From Zhengitettix transpicula (Eukaryota; Arthropoda; Insecta; Orthoptera; Tetrigidae): 64,000 bases of DNA. Where the stretch lies: the NCBI GenBank assembly GCA_037074705.1, contig CM073593.1, positions 12,901,001 to 12,965,000 on the forward strand. Reading direction: 5' to 3'. A model generated the notes under the pieces. That model was not told the DNA's origin. It ran no database searches and saw nothing but the letters and a program-made list of their open reading frames with translations. Made by a program: the position numbers and the translations under genes. This document shows, piece after piece, positions 34,178 through 46,894 of the stretch; positions within the stretch are counted from its first letter, which is position 1, and each line of letters starts with the position of its first letter.

Positions 34178-35172
34178 TGTAATACTAATTAGAGGCCATT
34201 AATTATTTAAATAATTGGATTGTTAGCGGCACCAATTCTTCAAAAAACGACAATAGGTAGGCCAGCTTTGTTGTGAACCGCGGGGCTGTCTGAAGCCAGT
34301 CTGTCTGAAATTGTGGTTGGGAGAGGAAGGAGTCTGTCTGAAATCGTAGGAGGGAGAAGTCGTAACATTGAGAGAACTAACAGCGTGGCCCAAGTTTAAA
34401 ATCCAACCGAGAGAGTTATAAGTTTAAAATCCAAGTATAAAGTCTGGACAGCGAGATACTTTGTAAAATACCGCAAAGCATTATCAAATATTTAGCGCCA
34501 CATTCAGATTCCTACGCGTACTGCGAGCAACATTTTCCACGTAAAGACATTGAGTAACAATATGTCTGGATGATGATCCAGAGGTGCAGCAGATTCAATT
34601 CCCGGAGGAAGATCCAATAACTACGACCGTGTGTTTGACCATCAACTGTAGAATCAGTGATTCATGGCCTTTTTAGTGTAAATTGTGTGCCCAAGCCCCG
34701 AAACTAAGTCTGGTACCAGCAGAACATTTTTGAAAGTAGAAACCAAATTAATTAAGTTTGTAAACGATAGTTAAAGGTATTCGTCAGATTTCGTTCGTCT
34801 CATTTTTGGTTTTGGATTGTTACTTACTTAATTTATAAATTCTTTGATTGTTCTTTACTTATCAAGCCCATGTATTTAACCTCAGAGCAAATGTTGTAAA
34901 TTTGCATAAAATAAAATAAACTTCTAGAACGATTTATAAATTTGTTAAAACTGAAAAACAATTGTTTAAATAATTTAATAAAATTTTGTTTTTTAATTAA
35001 TCAATCGCGGTTTTTTTGAATCATTACAATTTGGTCCGCAACGTGGGAAAAATTAAATCAATTTTTTTTGTATTAAATTTCGGTGTGCCAACGTAGGGCA
35101 AATTAATTGTAACATTAATTAAATAATCTTTTGTTAAATAATTTAACTAATAAGAAGCTATTATTCATTACA
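34178..35172 (+). mobile_element. LTR-type insertion with primer-binding-site junction, ATAT flanks
   Basis: It starts TGTAATACTAATTAGAGGCC and ends TTCATTACA, with ATAT at 34174-34177 and 35173-35176. Inside, at 35024-35050, TCATTACA is followed by ATTTGGTCCGCAACGTGGG, which looks like an LTR end plus primer-binding site. The rest after it would then be a collapsed internal region and second LTR end. No coding capacity is visible. Confidence 0.6.
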
Positions 35173-35176
35173 ATAT

Positions 35177-38100
35177 ATTTAGAGAAAAGTGTTATCTAAG
35201 ATATAATAATGAGCTATTTATGAGTTTACCTCCACCAAAAAACGTAAAACAGGTGCATTAGAATTACTCATTGGATATAGTTAACCACATAAACACAACA
35301 ATGCTTTCTTTTATGGAAAAAACTTGTGATATACGATGTTCCAATAAATAATGTATCATTAATTTATTTCCGAATAATCAATCGGTTTGACGCTGTTTTA
35401 AATTTTATTCTGTTCTACATTGAACTTCTCGTAGTTTATATAACAACCTTAACTACGTAATCCTCCCAGAAAGTACTTCAAAACAGCAGTTCACACCGCC
35501 GTCTATCAACAAATTGGAAATAAAAAACAAAAAATAATTTTTTTAAATAAAAATTGAGATTCTACAGAGTGTAACGTCGAGAGTTTAAGACAGTGTAATC
35601 CGGCCATTAGTATTTATTATATTTATAAATGATTAGCCAAAAAACTGCTGATGTTCTCTACAGTTTCCTGTAGCAATCAAGTGCTAGTCTTCCATCATTT
35701 GCAAAGAAACATACTGTAAATAAATAAATTAGGTTAGAAAAGCCATTCGTTTTGTCAGGAGCAACCCAAACGTTCTAAGAGTACATAAATAGAATAAAAT
35801 AACACCTTACGTGGAACGTATTCATCACCATCACCTTGAAAATACTCCCACCAGTTTTTCCGCTTGAATTCTCAACTTTGTTACGTCTTCTGCAATTTCA
35901 GTTAACTTGGAACTAATAAATCTAATCTTACATCCTCCGGAACAGGGGAGAGTAAAAAAAAAGGACGACGAGAGGCCACTGTTACGGATGAGGAACAACC
36001 ACTTTTCCTTTTCGTCAGGAAGCCGTACGTGCCAGACGGAGTCACATCATAAGCCTTTACAGAAATCTAAACGTGATCAACTAAACACACTGGTTCACGT
36101 GTGATGTATGAAGTAGAATATGACGGAATTCCGCCGTATTAGACAACCTTCACACGATTCACGGAAGTTCCTGGAACCTCGTGTTATGTTTAATCTTTCA
36201 GTTTCAGAAAAGATCCTCAGCAACAGTAATTATATGTTGAATATGTGTTGGTTTTAGTCTTGTAAAATAATATCATCGTGACGTCTAACTTCGATGTATC
36301 ATTTTATGCACCTATCCTTGTTAGTGCATTCAGAGTTTTCACTTAATAGAAATCAGTTTTTAATTCTTAATTCGTACCTATAGTTTATTACTAAACCATA
36401 ATTCTTGTTTTTTGGTCGTCCACAATTTTTTTTGAAAATAAGTGGCAACTTTTAACGTGAATATCTGTTTCATTTTGTGACAAATTACAATCTTATCAAG
36501 CGAAAAAGAATTTGGTTTGAAATAATTATAATTATAATTATAAGAACTGATGACTCTATTTGAGAGGAAAAAAGTGCAGAAAGCTGAACAAGGCAACTAC
36601 AATAACACTTCTGACACTGGTCCCGACGGCTTATTGATTTTAATTTCGAGGAATTTGAACTTGACTGACTACGTGAGTCACTTCATTGTTCAGTGACCGT
36701 GTGATTTGGAGCGGTGATCCAAGTGTGTAACTTAATCACGTCTGTAGGGCTGAGATTCAATTCTATGAGCAACGGCCCTAAACGTATATCCTGATCAGTT
36801 TACGGAGAGATAGTTTTATTAATATCTGTGATTATAATTTGAACTAAACTCCGTAACATGTGTATTACTACAATTGTGGTCAATCTGATGCGAAGGAAAT
36901 TCATTTCGTTCTTTTCGCTCGTATGTCGGAATTCCTGCAACCTAGCACTGTGAAATTGTAGAGGACAATAAATTTAGATAATCATAGACATAACCTTAAA
37001 GTTTTATTTTACTAAGATACCAAATATACAATCATTTTATTCTAATTGTGCAAACTACACCTCGAAAATTCTTTATAATTCTGGTTGTGAACAAAAGCGG
37101 CAAGAGTGTTACTGGGATGGATCAATAAAATGATCTACATGTTTTTTGATGTTATTTTATGTAAATTAATGTCTTTAAAGATCGAACCATCGAACGGAGC
37201 CATTAAAAACCACAAATATATAAATTATTTTTATGTTTAATTACTTTTAGTCACAATAATTCACACATCAGGACCTGATACAATTCTCCACCAAATAATT
37301 TCAACATTTTTATACTATGATATTTTAATTATTTTTTTAAATGGTTCTTTTTTGTTTCTGATAGATTCCGTGGCCATTGTAGTATCAACATCTTGCTTCA
37401 ATTTTTGATTCTTTTGATCGCGTTTTATTCCGACCTGTGTACCTACGTTTCGCTCCATAACTGTGAGTTATATCCTTGAATATGTTGGGTTATATCGAGT
37501 GAAACATTGGAAACACATTGAAACATAACGTGACCAAAATAAAAACCAAAGAAAATCAATAGAATACTTTGATATTTAATAGATTTAGTCACAAGCATTC
37601 ACGCAGGATGTTACAATTTCCACAATTATTATTATTATCTACAATGCCATACATAGTGACTTTCCACAACAAATTTTCTTAAGCTCAAATGATTAAAAAA
37701 TCACTTCCAAACTTTTTCTTTTCAACTTTACATCAGCAGCTTCGTATTTTCTTGATACAAAGATATTAATTTCAGGTTACCTTTCACAATTTTCGACAAG
37801 TAATGTTTGTATTCAGTAGGTAATAATGTATGTCGTTTGGGAATTCATTGCATTGTATTAAATTCTGAAAGGATGTGAATCTTCTTTGGTACGTTATGAA
37901 ACGTTGTTTTGTTGCCTGCAACAAACGACTCCCACCTGTAAACCACCAGCAATATACTTGCTTATTAATTCAAGAACCCCCCTTCTTTCGCTTGCCTTTA
38001 TTGTGTCGTTAAAACAAAGCCCAAATACGGTTTTATCTCCCTTGCCAGTCGACGGTATTAATGTTTTAAGCTAACTCCAGACTCTTAATTATAATAACAG

Positions 38101-38880
38101 CTCCGCATACTTTCTGAGGTGGCTGATATTCACAAGGGGTAAGCGTAAGGCAGTATAGAGGATACTTGACTGGGAAATGTTTTATTGGATTTCCATTTTG
38201 AAACTCGCTACGTTGACAAAAGCTTGTTAGCTAGGGGAGGAATTTCAATAGCAAAGGCCAGAGACTCGGGGATAACGACAATGACGCTTTAATTACCTCG
38301 GTGCACACATGCCACTCCCACCTGCTTTTAACAGTTATTTAATTTACTATTGGTTTTGTAGATGAACGGGATGATGTTTTTCTTTAAATGTTTTCTCTGA
38401 ATATGCAAAATAATATTTAACTAAATTGGATAATACGATAATTTACATGTAAGACAACCGGAAAATATACTTTCAGAAATGGAACGTCTGGTAATTAATA
38501 TGTGCCTGACGACATTCGAATTAACAATAACAATTACATAAATTTCAAATTAAATAATTCGAAGATCTCACGTATGTTCTCGCTCAAGAGAACTATTGCA
38601 ACCTTAATAAAATATAAGTGTCAGTATTCATGTCTTTTCTTAACTTTATTTTGTTATTCTCTATTTTTCTGGCAATTCAGGGGTTCTTCTGAATGTATTA
38701 AAAAATTCTGCATCTTTTGGAAGAAATGCACGTTTTATTACCTGTAATACAGAATGACTGCGCTCGTGAATTAATTTAAAGACATAAGAGCACATCGTAT
38801 TTGGAGAAGACTGATCGTAGAAATAGTAACTGTACAGTCTGAAAATCAGTTTTATAATACACATTCAAGGTTTTCGATGG
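35177..38880. other. Intergenic, nothing assigned
   Basis: AT-rich, with frames of 60-72 codons only. A GC-balanced patch lies near 36600-36760 and an (AATTAT)n run near 36520-36545. Confidence 0.4.
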
Positions 38881-38913
38881 AGCTTTCGGCTTAACAAGCC
38901 ATAGTCATCATCC
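38881..38913 (-). ncRNA. Hammerhead-like core with perfect stem
   Basis: On the minus strand, GATGATGACTAT is followed by GGCTT-GTT-AAGCC and GAAAGC. The 5-bp stem is perfect and sits directly against the GAAA box, as stem II does in hammerhead ribozymes. CUGAUGA is present only as TGATGA. Confidence 0.4.
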
Positions 38914-39524
38914 TCTTGTACATACAAAACGTTGACACACTTCATTTTTAAAAATCCAAATTTAGTCATGTTATAAACACACACTGAGTCACCTCGTCTA
39001 TTTTGATTTTGTGTACTGATAGATCAGTGACTCGGGAAAAGTAGTCGAGTGATCAATTACTCACTGATCTGAATCCTCTCACTGCAGCATACGTACCGAT
39101 TTAAGCTGAATATAGGGAACGGAGATTCGACCGGAATGGATCACCCGCCACCACTGGCTCCTTTCGAACCTCGAGTATCTGATCTCATTCATTCGCGCCC
39201 ATTTCAGGTCAGTTAGATCTCATTCTATCATTTTTTCGGCTTGACTTGGCTTTATTCCTGAGAAAATTCCAAATAACCGTTTGAAAATAACAGTATTAAT
39301 TAATTTTAATTAGGATATAGATTTTAATATTGTAAATTTACTTTATAAATGAGTTTGAAATTAAAATATTAAACATATGTTGTAAAAGTAGAGTAGTTAG
39401 ATAAATAAGTAGCCAAATACCGGACAAAAATAAGAGCTAGGTAAATACGACACAACTTGTCAGAAATCCTTGTCGCTGCCGTCAGGTAATTCGAGAAAGG
39501 CAAGCTATAAGAACGACACACAAC

Positions 39525-39762
39525 CCATCTCCCGCCATCGGAAGGGCGTGGGACAAGTACCAAATGACCGACCTACCTGATGCAAGTTTTTCTAGTGTTT
39601 TCCCTGCATCACTTTTAGGCGAATTGCCTGGTAGGATCCTTAAACCATATCCTGGGGGCCCTAGTTAACCCTTGGCTATCTTCCTCTACCCTTCCACATC
39701 CTCCCTTTCAAATCCCTTCTTATTCTAATAAAGAGGAGTTGCCACCACGTGAGTTACCCTAA
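39525..39762 (-). repeat. GGGTAATCC interspersed repeat copy
   Basis: Reverse orientation, from CCCGCCATCGGAAGGGCG to CGTGAGTTACCCT. It is truncated at the same internal point (the CTCTCCCGC boundary) as the copies at 44915 and 50159. Confidence 0.85.
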
Positions 39763-39849
39763 AAAAAAAAACCAGGAGACGAAATCAGAAGCTTTCGAGT
39801 TTGAAGCCCGGTTTGTGCGGGTGTATCGTTCATACGACTTGCGTTTCTA

Positions 39850-39935
39850 GAATCACGTGACGAAAGGAACAAGAATTGCAGAAACGTTGTGTGGTATTTT
39901 TTATAGCACTTATTTTTGTCTGTTACTTGGTTACT
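39850..39935 (+). repeat. Penelope-like tail fragment with GAAACGTTGTG
   Basis: GTGACGAAAGGAACAAG ... GCAGAAACGTTGTGTGG then a TTTTTGTCTGTTACTTGG tail. It lies 200 bases before a second copy in the same orientation, which could be a tandem terminal repeat. Confidence 0.5.
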
Positions 39936-40089
39936 TATATATCTAATTATTATATATGAGTGTGATTTTAATATAGTTTCAATTTAAGTGAATTATAAAA
40001 TTTTGATTTTATATTTTTATATATATATATATATATGATTTTTGAATTTAATAAGCTTCTGAGTTTTGCCAATTGACGAGTCCATATGT

Positions 40090-40225
40090 GTCGTTCTAGG
40101 CTCTTCTTAGCACCTGAAGAAAGGGACACGGATCCCATTAACGGTACGTGATATTTATATTATCAATTCTTTTGTCTGTATTTGACTATCTTTCTTATTA
40201 TTAATTTTCAATCAGACGTAAATTT
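40090..40225 (+). repeat. Penelope-like tail with CTGAAGA core
   Basis: GTCGTTCTAGGCTCTTCTTA, CACCTGAAGAAAGGGACACG, then GATATTTATATTATC and a TTGACTATCTTTCTTATT tail. The GAAAC box is lost. Confidence 0.5.
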
Positions 40226-40810
40226 TTTTCATTTGTAACGGAAATTTATTTAATCTCCTTTCACTTTGCTGTCAAGAAAGGATCAAATGAGTCAAAAATG
40301 AATTAACTATATATACTACAGTCCATGTCCTATGATTAGAATCCGAAAGGCATAATCACTTTTATATAACAGATTTTTACTTATTTTCTTATTAAAATAC
40401 ATGTCTAGTTCTTGTTGAAAAGCTTTTAAAAAAACTTCACTGTAAAAGTTAAAGTTAATGGAAGAAACGTAATATCCAGTTTGGTGACAGTTGAGCGACG
40501 GTTCTGATCCGATCACTGACACCATCCGTTTTGTCCTTCTCTATTACCCTAATTTTTTCCATTGATGTGGAGTTTAAAGATTATAACACACTTTGGAAAT
40601 GGTATTATTCTTTCTAACCGTAATCAACTACAGCATTATTTCACAGACGGGACACAATATTAACAAGGTAACGTAGCCGTTTGAATGAACTACCGTACTT
40701 TCGAATAGTTAGAGACACCTATTTATCGACATCAAAGATCGAAGGCTTTCCCGGTGTATTTGTTGAACAAAAAGGTCTCGGGTTTCCGCCCAGGTAAAAC
40801 AGCGATTGTA

Positions 40811-40850
40811 ACGCGACGTTTCGACGACCAAATGCACTGCCGTCATCTTA
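40811..40850 (-). ncRNA. Hammerhead-like core, minus strand
   Basis: On the minus strand, GATGACGGCAGTGC ... GGTCGTCGAAACGTCGCG: GACG pairs with CGTC, followed directly by GAAACG. The order matches GATGA-stem II-GAAAC. Confidence 0.4.
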
Positions 40851-41077
40851 CCCGGGTGGCAATTCGAGAACTTTTTCTTCATTTAACAACATCTTTTTTA
40901 ACTGGGTTCTTCCCAAAGTACGACTGGATAAATCTTCTTCTTTGCTCGTGATTCACATTTTGGATATCAGTGCCTGACAAAATATGTCGCTGGAGTTTGG
41001 GAACTGATTGCTGAGATTCAATCGAAGTATATCTCAGTGATGGAAGTATTTATTTTTCCAATGATATATATATATAT

Positions 41078-42056
41078 TGTAATGCTAATTCATTAAGACA
41101 TTAATTGAGAAATTAAAAAAAAATTGTTTGAGAAATCTATTCTTGACGGCGGTACAAAACACAGCAACAATGTAGCCAAGTATTGTTTCCTTTGTCGGAA
41201 GAAGCAATGCGCGCTCAAAATTACGAGAGAGTCCAATTAACATTACATGGTAGAGTTCAGGTCGCATTAGAAGGAAGGTTTGGTCGCAGGAAGATATTGA
41301 GAAGTTAGAGTTGGCAAGCAGAAACGATAGGAAATGGTCGCATTAAAATAGACGAGATATTCTTTTAAAAAGTAAAGTTAAGTAGAAGCAGTTGGCAATC
41401 AGACACGACAGAAATTGGTCGTGTTGGAAATAGACAAGACAATTTAAAATATTTAAAGTAAATTTGCAGAGAAACATCGAGAATTACCAATCAACAGCGT
41501 TGATAGGTCCATGAACATTTTGCTCAAGTCTTGTGAACATAGCCGGGTAGAATTAGCAGAAGTCAACCGAGGGAGAGACGAAACGGAGGATCATCCTGGT
41601 TCCTGAGTTTTCATCTAAAAGTAGAAATTTTAGAATCTGTGAGTTTTAGAAGCTGTGCAAAACCCCGCCATAGTGTTTCGTCAATTACAAGGTATCCTGG
41701 AATGCAGCCGTGAGTAACAATATAAAAACAACTAATTATGTAAACCTGATGAATAGATAGACACCAGATTTAGTTTTCTTCTTTTGATTAAAATTTGTTA
41801 ATTAGAATCCATCTTTTTAGTTTAACTTCTCTGACAAGTAAATTTCGTCCTAATTAATTGACGAGTAAATCTTTTCTCTACTATATTGGAATTTGTGTTT
41901 AAGGGAGGAGAAATGATAATGATTCGCCATTATCAAACCCAGTAGAGACCCTGAGATAAATTTTAAATTGTGTAATTGTGTTTAAATTAAAAATAAATCT
42001 ATTGTTTGTTTGTAAATTAAATTCTTTCATTTAATAAGCCCATTAATTTAAATATT

Positions 42057-42059
<3 letters not shown>
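41078..42059 (+). mobile_element. LTR-type insertion in (TA)n, ATAT flanks
   Basis: It starts TGTAATGCTAATTCATTAAG and ends AAATATTACA, with ATAT at 41074-41077 and 42060-42063 and TA-repeat on both outer sides. Near its end it carries the reverse complement of the block found in the LTRs at 1944 and 5838 (ATCAAACCCAGTAGAGACC), so it belongs to the same superfamily in the opposite orientation. Confidence 0.62.

Positions 42060-42091
<32 letters not shown>
42060..42091. repeat. (TA)n microsatellite next to LTR insertion
   Basis: About 16 AT units directly abutting the 3' end of the 41078-42059 insertion. Confidence 0.95.
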
Positions 42092-42092
<1 letters not shown>

Positions 42093-42299
42093 GGTCTCCC
42101 CTACTTCAAAGACGAGTGCAAGTCTTTCAGCACCACTAACTAGTAATTTTATTCATCTCGTATCTTTAACCTAGGATGTGTGTCTTGTCTTATGCTTTTC
42201 AAGAGACTAGACGGTGATGAGAGAAATTTATTTTTACTTCAAAAGAAGTTTGACTAAGCTGTTTTATTCAAATCAAGTGGTATTTTACGTTGGTCTGTT

Positions 42300-43050
42300 T
42301 AAGCTGGAAATCGATTTTGGGATCTAGCGCCGGACGAAGCCCTGAGGCTACTATCCCTCACCTCACGATTCCATTAATCAAACGGTAATGGATCGTGACG
42401 TGCTGATTAAACCATAGTCGAGCAACTAAGCGAGAAATTCATTGCACCTAAGGTGATACTAACCAGCATTTTCCTCGTGGTCTCAAATTTTATTTGTTCC
42501 CGTACAATAAGAGACGAGGCTATTATTCCTTATCGAAATGAAATGTGAGTCTCTCCAAAGTACGCGTTCCGCAGGCGACGGGGTAGAAGTTGTGGTGGTG
42601 AGGATAATGACCCGGAACATTGCCATTCCATCCCCACGCCACGCCGGTCCCTGATTAATCCGGGAGCCTTCTTCCCTTGGTCTCCTCCAGCAAGTTATTC
42701 GTATCGATTGGCCCAGGAACAACGCGTGCTGCCGACTTTGATTTGCAGCCTCCACGTTTGTCTTTGGGCGCGCAAAGCTACGCCTACTGGCCCTTCTGAA
42801 TCAGAGGTCTTCGGAAACGCCTCGTGCAGAGGAGCTGCCGAAGAGTTATCGACGCAGAGCTGCTATTGTGGTTTGCAATATGAAGCCCTTACACGCCCTT
42901 CGCTGGACGTGATCGGGCGGTTCTGTTTCCAAGAGGTTAATAAATGCTCCCGGGAGCAAAGAGCAGAACAAGCGCCTCAAAAACATATTATACTCGTCAC
43001 TTTCAACGTTTGAAAACGAAAGAGACGTGTATGAAGGCGAGAGCATTTAA
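42300..43050. other. GC-rich block with CpGs and a 101-codon frame
   Basis: The base composition differs strongly from the AT-rich flanks, with many CG dinucleotides (GCGCGCAAAG, GACGTGATCGGGCGG). A plus frame at 42708-43013 and minus frames overlap, which is expected of GC-rich DNA. No protein family is recognised. Possible conserved non-coding element or untranslated exon. Confidence 0.35.
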
Positions 43051-43356
43051 CAGCGATACGACACCTAAAACCAAGATCTACACATTTGTATAATAATATC
43101 TTCAGTTATCACTGATATTTCAGTTTAATGACCACAATTTTTCTGTTTTTAATAAATATTTAATTCTGTACAACACACTTTAGATTATTTATTAAGAAGT
43201 TTCACAGTCTTGTGAGTATGACTATGACATCCGATCATATAATAAGATTTTTTAAATAAAAGTCCCTTGAATGTTACGGTAAGAAAATACTTAGCTCGTT
43301 TTTATGCAATAATGTAAAATAGAACAAAATATATTCTTTTTTTCAGAGTAACAGGC

Positions 43357-43562
43357 TACATGAGGGTAATCCACGTGGTGGCAACTCCCCTTTAATAGCA
43401 TAGGCAAGGATTTGAAAGAGGGGCTGCAGAAGGGTAGAGGAAGGTAGCTAAGCTTTAATTAGTGCCCCCGGGTTATGGTTTAAGGATCCTACCCGGCATT
43501 TGCCTAATAGTGATGCTGTAAAAACCCTAGAAAACCTGAATCATGTAGTTCGGGCATTGTTA
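43357..43562 (+). repeat. GGGTAATCC interspersed repeat copy
   Basis: It runs from GGCTACATGAGGGTAATCC to a break at GTTCGGGCATTG, with the first about 200 bases of the unit kept. Confidence 0.85.
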
Positions 43563-43719
43563 CAGAGGAATAAAACAAAATGTAACGCCATTTTCAGTAC
43601 GCGATTTGATAAAAGGAACACTATTTTTTTTTATTTGAAAAAGTTGTCGGTTCCTATTGTTTAGTAAGCTATATTACTAGTTGCAAATTGAAATAAACAT
43701 GAAATGTTTTAGTTACAAC

Positions 43720-43885
43720 GAAGTACACTGTACTGATTATATTCAAAATTACAATATTGTTGAAATTAAAATATCCTAGAATGATTATGGCAAGTTAGCC
43801 GAAAGCTACCGAACAAACATAGCGAAATTAAAACAAGTGACCGTCTTAATAGGTTTATATAAACTTCCAACTGTCAACATTAAAA
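43720..43885 (+). repeat. Dispersed repeat with hammerhead-like core (copy B)
   Basis: Partner of the copy at 505-790, with the core at 43781-43806 (ATGATTATGGCAAGTTAGCC then GAAAGC). It lacks the about 70-base AT-rich stretch present in copy A. Confidence 0.55.
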
Positions 43886-44434
43886 GGTCAACCAACCAAA
43901 TATAAGATATATTACTAGATTTATGGATATCGTATGTATTGGAATAAATATTTTGACATTGAGAGGGATTTTGTTTTGCATCAATTGAGATATTGATGTA
44001 TTATTAAGCATATTGTAAGAAGTAAATAAATTACAAAGTCACTAATTTAGTCATTGTTGCAAGCTACTCAGCGTTAATTACTAAACTCTTTTTCAAAAGT
44101 AAAATTTTTGGACTCAAACTCCTGTGGTCGGGATTTAATGGCTACAATTTTTTGAATTATTTACGTAATTCAAAAGTCAATTCGCGTGATTTTATTAAAA
44201 CCGAATCCACTCTCCAAAAATCATCTTCAAACACTCTACAAAATATTCTACCTACTTCACTGTAAAATATCTTTCTATAGCCCATTCTCAACTTAACTCC
44301 TCTCCTATCATTGTTATAGTCACGATTACATTTCCCAACATTAGCCTGATTTGTTCAACATCGGCGATGTTCCAGTTTCAGTCCTACCTCCACTCGATAA
44401 TTACCCACGCACCAGATTAAACTAATACTGTATT

Positions 44435-44905
44435 TTGTGTGTGTACTTCAAGGAAGCCTGTGAAAGCTTGTTTCGCGGGTAAGCCTCCTCAGAGAGCCCT
44501 GGAGGATGCCTTCTCTTGTCTCTGGTTTTTTGAACTAAGGTTCCCACAAGCTGAGGCACTTCGACCTGTTTTGAGAAGTGTATGTTCCTTGGTCGCAGAC
44601 CATGGGAATAAGGTAAGAGTTGTCCATTATTCCTATTGGAATAGTCGGCCAGCTGCCTCCTAAGCTGGTCGAGGCACGGAGAGGGAATTCTGCGCCACAG
44701 CCATTAAAAGGGTGTGGGAAAAGGACCAAATGCCCAACCTACCCGACGCAGGTTTTTCTAGGGTTTTCACTTTTGGGCGAATTGCCGAGTAGGATCCTTA
44801 AACTATAGCCCGGGGGCCCCAGTTAACACTACCTTTCGGCATCCCCCCCGCATTTATTTCCTTTCCTATGCTATAAGTGGCCACTATGTGTATTACTCTC
44901 TCTCT
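44435..44905 (-). repeat. GGGTAATCC interspersed repeat, near full-length
   Basis: Reverse orientation. It includes the far-end part (GCCTCCTCAGAGAGCCCTGG), the TTGAACTAAGGTTCCCAC block and the terminal block. It is followed by a (CT)n tract and then directly by a second, truncated copy. Confidence 0.85.
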
Positions 44906-44911
44906 CTCTCT
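44896..44911. repeat. (CT)n microsatellite between two repeat copies
   Basis: Eight CT units joining two GGGTAATCC repeat copies. Confidence 0.9.
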
Positions 44912-44914
44912 GTA

Positions 44915-45170
44915 ACTCCTCTCCCGCTACCGGAAGGGCGTGGGACAAGTACCAAATGCCCGACCTACCTGATGCAGGTTTTCTAGGGTTTTTCCCTGCA
45001 TCACTTTTAGGCCAATTGCCGGGTAGGATCCTTAAACCATAGCCCGGGGGCCCTAGTTAACCCTTGGCTGCCTTCTTCTGCCTTACCGCATCCCCCCTTT
45101 CAAGTCCCTTCCTATGCTATTAAAGGGGAGTTGCCAGAACGTGGATTACCCTCATGTAGCCTATTACCCC
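44915..45170 (-). repeat. GGGTAATCC interspersed repeat, tandem truncated copy
   Basis: Reverse orientation. It starts at CTCCTCTCCCGCTACCGG and ends at the C-run at 45167. It stands about 10 bases after the end of the previous copy, separated by (CT)n. Confidence 0.85.
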
Positions 45171-45205
45171 CCCCCCCCCAAAAAAAAAAAAAATATATAT
45201 ATATA
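45167..45205. repeat. C-run, A-run and (TA)n tract
   Basis: Thirteen C, fourteen A, then a short TA repeat, at the end of the tandem GGGTAATCC copies. Run lengths may be affected by sequencing error. Confidence 0.9.
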
Positions 45206-45529
45206 AATATCTATATATACTGCCTACACCTTCTTCTTCTTCTTTTTCTTCTTTTGTGCTTAGTATGTTACTCGACAGTTTTCCACTACAGCGCACTCTT
45301 CTTCAATGGAGAATCATACGACGAAAACCAGAAATAATTTCTTATCTTTATTCTTCTCAGTAATATTTAACCTAATCTAACAATTGCGTCTATGAATAAT
45401 TGAGGAATTGAAATTAACATTCTATTCTAATTAATATATGTGATTAGCCTAGCTCCTACGATAATGTATACTTTTTATTCGGAAGAATGGCTGTTTTCTT
45501 TTTATTGTAAAGATTTATTCCTATCTCCA

Positions 45530-45900
45530 AATGTACAACGTTGAAAGAACATTCGGAAACAGTTCGGGGTCGTTGCGGTTTCTTTATTTCCCATCTGAGA
45601 GAACATTTACTGGCCATGGATTCACTGACCTATCGCGGAATGCCATCGTCCCCACCCTCCAGTATCCAGGAGACGTCCGCGAGAGCTGGCGAATAAAAAT
45701 GCAAATTCCTGGCATATCGAGGAGGGTGGACGTACTATTGGATGCCCCCGGCCGTGTTTGGGACCGCCGCATATCTTGCCGAATTATTAATGTGACTCCA
45801 TAGAAAAGCCCACAGCCGTGCAATCTGCTCTCGAAGGGGTGGTCCGCTCCAGACACTTCAATGAGACACTCCGCTGGAGGCTCCACGCCGGCGTAAAGGG
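45530..45900. other. GC-rich block, no assigned gene
   Basis: Balanced composition between repeat copies, open on both strands for 90-100 codons, with no recognisable motif. It appears single-copy in the window. Confidence 0.3.
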
Positions 45901-46049
45901 ATCCGAATATCCATTTGTTGTTTTAGAAAAGTAAAATGTATTAACACTTCCGTTTGCTAGGATCAAGAGAGATATTTAAATATTTTTAAAATAATATAAT
46001 AAACATTTGACAGTAAATTTCAGTTGATGTAGCAATGCAATCAAAGAAA

Positions 46050-46890
46050 TACCGTGGCAATTTACTTCAAGCCAACCAATTAACCGTTACGGGAATTCAA
46101 ATTATCAACCCCCCCTAAATACGCTTCATGGCTGTATATTTCTATAGAATTCCCGGGGGAATCCGAGTAAATTGTGTTGGTACCAGACGACCCTATTGTC
46201 GTCAATACAGATTAAAATTGGCAGTATCATCCACATGAACTAAATCTTTAACAGTTTCTCTTGCAGATTAATTAACTGAACAGATTTAAGCGGAATTTTA
46301 TGACTGCTTCAGACATATTGCAAGACAGCAAGCTACAAAAATTAGGTTACATAATATATATAATTTTTGTATGAATGAATAGGTAGATCTACGTATTCAG
46401 CTAACTAACTTTTATCTAGAAAAATCTTTCAGCACGCGTTCTCTGCGTTGATTACCCAAAGTCTATTTCTCTCCCTTTTAATTGACCATGTGTTTCTGAT
46501 TTTTCATGAAGGGTTTATTTTCAAATAAAATTGAACTATTCCAACCAACATTTTACGGTTTGACCTTCTTTACTGCTTCCATTCAAGTAAGCATTGTTAT
46601 ATTCCCAATGTTTCGTCTCCCGTATAAACACTCATTTTTTTATGTATTATGAATCACGACTAATTCAAAATCTAAACTTTCCGTGACTACCTCTCCTAAT
46701 GCTGCCTTCTTCCCATTATCAGTTAATTTTTGTTACATAACACGCACTATAATCAGAATAATAATGTCAATATATAGAAGTATCTGCAAGCGATATTTAC
46801 AATTTGTGATAAAGTATTTACGGACTGATAAATAATTTTAATATCGTAATATTAAAATATATGGGTTAGTTTTGAACGTATATAATATAG
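46050..46890. other. Intergenic, nothing assigned
   Basis: AT-rich; a short block at 46080-46210 (GAATTCCCGGGGGAATCC, a near-palindrome) is GC-balanced and unassigned. Confidence 0.35.
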
Positions 46891-46894
46891 TAGA

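Noticed and set aside
34575..34600. B-box-like GCAGATTCAATTCCCGG as tRNA or SINE
   Set aside because: No A box or fold; it lies within the LTR-type insertion.
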